NCBI GenBank assembly: GCA_019234745.1
Contig: JAFAKZ010000028.1
Coordinates: forward strand, 1 to 20,612
Direction: 5' to 3'
Source: Burkholderiales bacterium
GTDB taxonomy: Bacteria; Pseudomonadota; Gammaproteobacteria; Burkholderiales; Chitinimonadaceae
Length of the DNA: 20,612 nucleotides
In this document: piece after piece, positions 15,810 through 20,612 of the stretch
How positions within the stretch are numbered: the stretch's first letter is position 1
Layout of the letters: the number at the start of each line of letters is the position of its first letter
Notes under the pieces: model-generated
Told to the model about the DNA's origin: nothing
The model's database searches: none
The model's input: only the letters and a program-made list of their open reading frames with translations
Position numbers and translations under genes: made by a program

Positions 15810-18119
15810 TCAGAACAACTGGTTCTTCACGCCTTCGTCGATGACCTGCGGTGCGGCGCTCGATCCGTTGTCCAGTTCGAGTTCCGGATTCGTCTGTGGG
15901 TATTCGGCCAGGAAGTACTCCGTGTAAGGGCCGTGCGGGCCCTGGACATGTTGGGCGATAACGCCATCGGGAACGGCATATTTATAGTCGGGCACGCCTT
16001 TGAGCATCTTGCTCATATAGCTGATCCACATGGGCAGCGCCGCCTGGGCACCTGTCTCCATGCCACCCAAGGAGCGTGGTTGATCGTACCCCAGCCATGT
16101 TACGGCGACTAGGCTTGGCTGATATCCGGCAAACCAGGCATCGTGGAAATCGCTCGTGGTACCCGTCTTTCCCGACAGATCGTTGCGCCCCATCACGTTC
16201 GTGCGGGCCGCCGTGCCGAAACGGGTCACGTCGTGCATCATGCTGGTCATGATAAAAGCGTTGCGCTCATCCAACGTACGAGGCGCCGTCTTGCCCGCCT
16301 CGTCCGGCTGCATCTTGGCCAATACGCGCCCGTGCACGTCGTCGATATGGTCGATCAGGAAGGACCGCACGCGAAAGCCGGTGTTGGCGAACACGGAATA
16401 ACCCTCTGCCATCTGGAGCGGCGTCACGCTGCCCGCGCCCAGCGCCATGGTGAGATAGGGCGGGTGGTTCTTGGCCTCGAAGCCGAAGCGCGTGATATAG
16501 GTCTGGGCGAACTCCGGCGTAATGGCCTTGAGAATGCGGATGGATACGAGGTTCTTGGACTTGGTCAGCGCCATGCGCATGGTCATCATGCCTTCGAACT
16601 TGCCGTCGAAGTTCTTCGGCTCCCAATGCTGCCCGCCCAAGAGCGCCGGATCGATTACCAGTGGCGCATCGTTGATCATGGTAGCGGGCGTAAAGCCACG
16701 GTCAATGCCGCCCGAGTAGATAAAAGGTTTGAAGCTCGAGCCTGGCTGGCGCCAGGCCTGGGTGACGTGGTTGAAGTGGTTGCGATCGAAATCGAAGCCG
16801 CCGACGAGCGAACGGATGCGTCCGTTTTGCGGGTCCATGGAAACAAAGGCTGCCTCCGCCTCCGGCAGCTGCAGGATCTGCCAGCCATCTCCCAATACCT
16901 GGATACGAATCAGCGCGCCGGGGCGGATGCGCTGCGCCGGCGTCAGCTTCTCGCTGAAGGCGCGATTGGCGAACTGCAGGCCTTTGCCCTCGATTACCAC
17001 CTCCTGACCCGACTTGAGTACGGCACGCACGCGCTTGTCCTCGACGGCCAGTACGACGGCGATGCGTAGGTCGTCCACATCGTCGATGTCGCCCAGGGCA
17101 TCTTCCAGCCATACGTCATCGGGTTTGCCATTGCTGGGCAGATTCACGAAACCCTCGGGCCCGCGGTAGCCGTGACGGCGGTCGTAGTCGAGTACGCCGC
17201 GGTGCACGGCCTCGTAGGCTGTCTGCTGATCTTCAGACTGGATCGTCGTATACACGCTGTAGCCGTCCGTGTAGGCGGCATCGTGGTATTTCTCGTACAA
17301 CGTTTCGCGCACCATCTCCGCTACGAACTCGGCATGCAGGGCGAAGTTGTCGGTGGCGTGGTGCACCTGCAGCACCTCGGCGCTGGCAGCCGCGAATTGC
17401 GCATCGTCGATGAAATTCAACTCGTGCATGCGGCGCAGCACGTATTGCTGGCGTAGGCGTGCACGGGCCGGATTGCTGACAGGATTGAAGTTCGAGGGCG
17501 CCTTGGGCAAGCCGGCCAGCATGGCCATCTCGCCGACGGTGAGCTGACTGAGCGATTTGTTGAAATAGATTTGTGCGGCAGAGGCGAAACCGTAGGCACG
17601 CTCGCCCAGGTATATCTGGTTTATGTAGATGCCGAGAATCTGGTCCTTGCTCAGGCTGCGCTCAATCTTGATCGCCAAGAGCGCCTCGTTGAATTTGCGC
17701 TTGAACGTCTTTTCGCTGCTCAGGAAGAAATTGCGCGCCACCTGCATGGTAATGGTGCTGGCACCGGACTGCGCGTGGCCGGACGAGATATCGGCAATAG
17801 CCGCCCGCATTACGCCCATGTAGTCGATGCCGCCGTGCTCGTAGAAACGCTCGTCCTCGGCCGCGAGAATGGCCTGCTTCATCAATTTCGGCACATCCTG
17901 CACCTTGACGAAGGCACGCCGCTCTTCGCCGAACTCGCCAATCTGTACTCCATCGGCCGTATAGACTCGGAGTGGAATCTTGGGGCGGTAATCGGTCAGT
18001 ATGTCGAGCGAAGGCAGGCGTGGGTAGGTGACGGCAATCAGCCCGGCGACGGCCGATGCCGCAATGATGAGCAGCAAGAGGCCAAATCCGACAAGAAACA
18101 GAAGCCAGCGACGTATCAT
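15810..18119 (-). CDS. mrcA: Penicillin-binding protein 1A (class A, bifunctional)
   Basis: This 769-residue inner-membrane enzyme polymerises lipid II and cross-links peptidoglycan. After one membrane anchor (about residues 4-30) comes the GT51 glycosyltransferase domain with EDERFYEHGGID (88-99, catalytic Glu) and STITMQVARN (121-130). The transpeptidase domain has SSFK (S461 to K464, nucleophile S461), SKN (521-523) and KTGT (651-654). All catalytic motifs are intact. ATG 18119 is taken; an adjacent TTG (18122) is also in frame. GGAAAG lies about 11 nt upstream. The gene is divergent from pilM, a conserved arrangement in beta- and gammaproteobacteria. It ends at DEGVKNQLF, and length is close to the family norm, including the domain inserted between the two catalytic parts. 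Also known as ponA. Confidence 0.96.
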   Translation of the reverse strand: MIRRWLLFLVGFGLLLLIIAASAVAGLIAVTYPRLPSLDILTDYRPKIPLRVYTADGVQIGEFGEERRAFVKVQDVPKLMKQAILAAEDERFYEHGGIDYMGVMRAAIADISSGHAQSGASTITMQVARNFFLSSEKTFKRKFNEALLAIKIERSLSKDQILGIYINQIYLGERAYGFASAAQIYFNKSLSQLTVGEMAMLAGLPKAPSNFNPVSNPARARLRQQYVLRRMHELNFIDDAQFAAASAEVLQVHHATDNFALHAEFVAEMVRETLYEKYHDAAYTDGYSVYTTIQSEDQQTAYEAVHRGVLDYDRRHGYRGPEGFVNLPSNGKPDDVWLEDALGDIDDVDDLRIAVVLAVEDKRVRAVLKSGQEVVIEGKGLQFANRAFSEKLTPAQRIRPGALIRIQVLGDGWQILQLPEAEAAFVSMDPQNGRIRSLVGGFDFDRNHFNHVTQAWRQPGSSFKPFIYSGGIDRGFTPATMINDAPLVIDPALLGGQHWEPKNFDGKFEGMMTMRMALTKSKNLVSIRILKAITPEFAQTYITRFGFEAKNHPPYLTMALGAGSVTPLQMAEGYSVFANTGFRVRSFLIDHIDDVHGRVLAKMQPDEAGKTAPRTLDERNAFIMTSMMHDVTRFGTAARTNVMGRNDLSGKTGTTSDFHDAWFAGYQPSLVAVTWLGYDQPRSLGGMETGAQAALPMWISYMSKMLKGVPDYKYAVPDGVIAQHVQGPHGPYTEYFLAEYPQTNPELELDNGSSAAPQVIDEGVKNQLF

Positions 18120-18514
18120 CAAGAAGCGTACTTTCCGCGATTTTGAATTAGCGGCAGGTAATCACGACTACCCACCTAATTCGATGCCGAGGTGACAGTT
18201 GTTTAGGGGTAGATCATCCCGGTGCGCCGGCGCTTCGCTTTGAAAAAGACCATGTTCTTCGCCCCCGTTTCGCTGCCGCAGCTGCGCTATTCGCCACCAT
18301 CATTTCCGTAGCGGCGTTTGTGGTAGTGCTGAATTTGACAACGGCATTGCAGACTACTTGAAGCGTATGCCTTATCCAACACCGCATTTGTCCTATGCTG
18401 CAATTTTAGAATAAATGCATAAATCGTCTTTACACCCGTTAGTTCGGCTGCTAGGATTTAACGTAAATTCCTATAAAAATCTCCTACTGACCTAATTTGT
18501 AAAGGAAATTCAAG
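18120..18514. other. Divergent intergenic region mrcA / pilM
   Basis: These 395 bp hold no complete gene. A frame ending at TGA 18359-18361 reads a membrane-like LFATIISVAAFVVVLNL (from 18287) but has no start codon, so it may be a coding remnant or chance. GGCGCTTCGCTTT (18229-18241) matches 13 nt of the REP unit at 826-838. The AT-rich last 90 bp carry the pilM promoter. Confidence 0.5.
18429..18457 (+). promoter_or_regulatory. Sigma-70-type promoter for pilM
   Basis: TTTACA (18429-18434) and TAGGAT (18452-18457) are 17 bp apart, matching -35 and -10 consensus at 5/6 and 4/6 positions. This would give a leader of about 50 nt before the pilM start, in the AT-rich part of the intergenic region. 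It is predicted only from consensus. Confidence 0.5.
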
Positions 18515-19585
18515 TTGAATCTCGATTTCCTGAAGCCGAAATCGCCCCCCCTGATCGGGGTCGACATCAGCACTTCGGCGGTCAAGATGGTCGAACTCTC
18601 CGAGGTCGGCAAGCACTTGACCTTGGAGCGCTATGTCATCGAGCCCCTGCCCAAGGAGGCTGTAACAGACGGCAACATCGTCAATCTAGAGGCGGTGGGT
18701 GAGGCCGTCAAGCGCGCATGGCGCGTGCTGGGTACGCGTATCAAGAACGCCGGCCTCGCACTGCCGGCCGCTGCCGTCATCACCAAGAAAATTACCGTCC
18801 CCGCCGGGCAGACGGAGAGCGAACTCGGCCTTCAGGTCGAGACGGAAGCGAACCAGTACATCCCTTTTGCGCTTGATGAAGTGAACCTGGATTTCCAGGT
18901 ACTCGGCCCTTCGCCCGCCACGCCGGACGAGGTTGAAGTGCTCATTGCCGCGTCGCGCAAGGAAAAGGTGGAAGACCGTGTCGCCGCCGTGGAGGCAGCA
19001 GGCCTGAAAGCCATGGTGATGGACGTCGAATCCTTTGCCACGCAGGCCGCCTTCGAATTGATCCAGCGCCAGCTGCCGGAGAACGGCGCCGACCAGACCG
19101 TGGCCATTGTCGACATCGGCGCGGCCATGATGCACATCAATGTGTTGCGCGACGGCCAGCAAATCTACTCGCGCGAACAGGCCTTCGGCGGCAACCAGTT
19201 GACGCAAGACATCCAGCGCAAATTCAGCCTGTCCTCGGAAGAAGCGGAAGCAGCGAAGCGCAACGGCGGCCTACCCGACAACTACGAGCCGGAAGTGCTG
19301 CAGCCCTTCATGGACTCGCTAGCACTGGAAATTTCGCGCGCCCTGCAGTTCTTCTTCACGTCCACCCAGTACAACACGGTGGACCACATCCTGCTGGCAG
19401 GTGGCTGCAGCGTAATTCCGGGTCTGGACGAAGTGGTGGCAAGCCGCACCCAGGTCAGCACCATGATCGCCAACCCCTTCCTGAACATGAGTCAATCGAG
19501 CCGGATCAAGACCCGCCAGCTCTTGCTCGACGCGCCTTCCCTATTGATCGCCTGCGGCCTGGCGCTGCGGAGGTTTGATCCATGA
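18515..19585 (+). CDS. pilM: Type IV pilus assembly protein PilM
   Basis: PilM is a cytosolic actin-like (FtsA-fold) ATP-binding protein that binds the short cytoplasmic tail of PilN and joins the PilMNOP alignment complex to the pilus motor. The 356-residue protein has phosphate-1 IGVDISTSAVKMVEL (14-28), VAIVDIGAAMMHINVL near 199-214, and ILLAGGCSVIPGL near 294-306. The start appears to be TTG at 18515, supported by AAGGAA (18502-18507) 7 nt upstream and by the MNLDFLKPKSPPLIG opening usual for related PilM proteins. No alternative start lies nearby upstream. Its stop overlaps the pilN ATG by 4 bp. It heads the pilMNO(PQ) operon, divergent from mrcA. Confidence 0.96.
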   Translation: MNLDFLKPKSPPLIGVDISTSAVKMVELSEVGKHLTLERYVIEPLPKEAVTDGNIVNLEAVGEAVKRAWRVLGTRIKNAGLALPAAAVITKKITVPAGQTESELGLQVETEANQYIPFALDEVNLDFQVLGPSPATPDEVEVLIAASRKEKVEDRVAAVEAAGLKAMVMDVESFATQAAFELIQRQLPENGADQTVAIVDIGAAMMHINVLRDGQQIYSREQAFGGNQLTQDIQRKFSLSSEEAEAAKRNGGLPDNYEPEVLQPFMDSLALEISRALQFFFTSTQYNTVDHILLAGGCSVIPGLDEVVASRTQVSTMIANPFLNMSQSSRIKTRQLLLDAPSLLIACGLALRRFDP

Positions 19586-20196
19586 TCCGCATTAACCTGC
19601 TTCCGCACCGCGAGGAAAAACGCAAGGCGCGGATGACCCGTTTCGTCGTATTGGCTGCGGGCGCGGCATTGGTCGGCGCGGTTGTCATCGGCATGTCGTA
19701 TGTCTGGCTCAGCACGCTGATCTCGACTCAGGATTCGCGCAACCAGTTCCTGTCCGACGAAAACGCCAAGCTCGACAAGCAGATTGCGGAAATCGAGACG
19801 CTGAAGAAGGAACGGCAGGCGCTGCTCGACCGCAAGAAGGTGGTGGAGCGCCTGCAGGCCAACCGCTCCGAGTCCGTCAAGATTCTCGACCAGCTCACCC
19901 GCCAGACGCCGGAAGGCGTCTTTCTGACGGATGTATCGCAAAAGGACGACGTCCTGACGATCAGCGGCAATGCGCAGTCCAACGCTCGCGTCGCCACGTT
20001 CATGCGCAGCCTTGCCGACTCGACCGTGTTCACGCACGAATCGCCAAACCTGATCCAAAGTAGCGCGACCACGGTCAATGGACAGCCGGTCAGTCACTTC
20101 AATCTGACGGTGAAGATCATGCGCGAGCAAGTGGACACCAGCAAGGATGCCAAGGGCAAGCCGGCAGCAGGAGCACCTGGAGGGGCCGCCAAATGA
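19582..20196 (+). CDS. pilN: Type IV pilus assembly protein PilN
   Basis: PilN is a bitopic inner-membrane protein. Its cytoplasmic tail, MIRINLLPHREEKRK, carries the conserved INLLP-x-R-E motif that docks into PilM. A membrane segment follows (about residues 21-44), then a periplasmic coiled coil (about 50-95) and a ferredoxin-like domain that pairs with PilO. The 204-residue length is normal. The C-terminus is a Lys/Ala/Gly-rich tail. ATGA overlaps join it to pilM upstream and pilO downstream, which implies coupled translation and balanced amounts of the complex. The identification is firm from motif and context. Confidence 0.96.
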   Translation: MIRINLLPHREEKRKARMTRFVVLAAGAALVGAVVIGMSYVWLSTLISTQDSRNQFLSDENAKLDKQIAEIETLKKERQALLDRKKVVERLQANRSESVKILDQLTRQTPEGVFLTDVSQKDDVLTISGNAQSNARVATFMRSLADSTVFTHESPNLIQSSATTVNGQPVSHFNLTVKIMREQVDTSKDAKGKPAAGAPGGAAK

Positions 20197-20612
20197 ATAT
20201 GGAAGAACTGCGCCGGCTCGACCCCAAGGATATCGGCAACTGGCCTGCCGTGATCCAGCTCGGCATCCTGGGCCTGATCACCGCCGTCATCATCGTGCTC
20301 GGCTACTTCCTGCTGCTGGACGGCCAACGTACCGAGCTCAGGGACGGCCAGGCCAAGGAAGCGGAATTGAAGCAAGCTTTCCTCGACAAAAAGGCCAAGG
20401 CGATCGGGCTCGAGGCATACAAGGAACAGTTGGTCGACATCCAACAGTCCTTTGGTGCCCTGCTCAAGCAGCTACCGAACAAGGCCGAAATGGAAACGCT
20501 GATCACCGAAATCAACCAGTCGGGCGTTGGCCGCGGCCTGCATGTGCTGGACTTCAAGCCGGATCAAGCGGAAACCAAGACAACCGAATTCGCGCAGCGT
20601 CCGATCGCCATT
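20193..20612 (+). CDS. pilO: Type IV pilus assembly protein PilO, N-terminal part (3' truncated by window edge)
   Basis: PilO forms a periplasmic heterodimer with PilN and helps align the pilus machine between inner membrane and the PilQ secretin. The first 140 residues are visible. They show a short cytoplasmic start MNMEELRRLDPKDIGNWP, a membrane segment (about 20-42, QLGILGLITAVIIVLGYFLL), a charged coiled coil (about 45-100, LKQLPNKAEMETLI near the end) and the start of the periplasmic domain (GLHVLDFKP). The ATG at 20193 overlaps the pilN stop (ATGA). The frame remains open to the right edge; pilP and pilQ would be expected beyond it. Confidence 0.95.
   Translation, partial: MNMEELRRLDPKDIGNWPAVIQLGILGLITAVIIVLGYFLLLDGQRTELRDGQAKEAELKQAFLDKKAKAIGLEAYKEQLVDIQQSFGALLKQLPNKAEMETLITEINQSGVGRGLHVLDFKPDQAETKTTEFAQRPIAI

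Noticed and set aside
16143..17069. 308-codon + strand frame inside mrcA
   Set aside because: Antisense to the transpeptidase domain of an intact PBP1A; no domain features.
18335..18340. Consensus TTGACA in the mrcA-pilM gap
   Set aside because: No acceptable -10 box lies 16-18 bp downstream, so it is not called a promoter; TTTACA/TAGGAT nearer pilM fits better.

Overview
The window is a GC-rich chromosomal segment from a betaproteobacterium. The gene set (pilM/N/O divergent from a penicillin-binding protein 1A, birA-coaX-SPOR, wrbA with DUF2069, yihY, fused nnrD) and the protein wording fit Neisseriales or a nearby family; genus cannot be settled from the sequence alone. Coding is dense and codon use is uniform. 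There are no tRNA or rRNA genes, no CRISPR array, no insertion sequence and no phage block. It is mostly core genome with short repeat elements and a few lineage-specific secreted or signalling proteins.

Layout. 1-433 is the 3' end of trmB, followed by a small Cys-rich protein (469-678). A 311-bp gap holds a pair of inverted 36-nt REP-like units (692-848). Two secreted proteins follow on the + strand: a six-Asp-box Ycf48-like protein (991-2151) and an unrecognised beta-rich protein (2407-3414). A GC hairpin separates these from a long minus-strand run, read from right to left: wrbA, a DUF2069 membrane protein, a GNAT acetyltransferase, a 160-bp inverted repeat, birA, coaX and a SPOR protein. 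Several of these genes overlap by ATGA. yihY is divergent from wrbA and converges on a 528-residue PilZ protein.

The minus-strand nnrD and bioA come next, and bioA has a good intrinsic terminator. A flavodoxin-like gene and a GIY-YIG gene follow on the + strand. Then, on the minus strand, come a YcgR-like flagellar brake (PilZ), a Pol-beta-type nucleotidyltransferase-like protein and mrcA. A 395-bp divergent intergenic region leads into the type IV pilus assembly operon pilM-pilN-pilO, which runs off the right edge.

Functional themes. Biotin appears twice: bioA in synthesis and birA in ligation and repression. CoA synthesis is represented by coaX, and repair of damaged NAD(P)H by nnrD. Cell envelope work includes PBP1A, the SPOR protein and YihY. 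Surface motility is represented by the PilMNO inner-membrane platform and two separate proteins with PilZ c-di-GMP-binding signatures.

The most unusual structure is the 160-bp inverted repeat between the GNAT gene and birA. One arm encodes the last nine codons of the acetyltransferase and its stop. The other supplies the apparent Shine-Dalgarno of birA. In the mRNA the two arms can pair, which could hide the birA ribosome binding site. No wholly new multi-gene system could be demonstrated.
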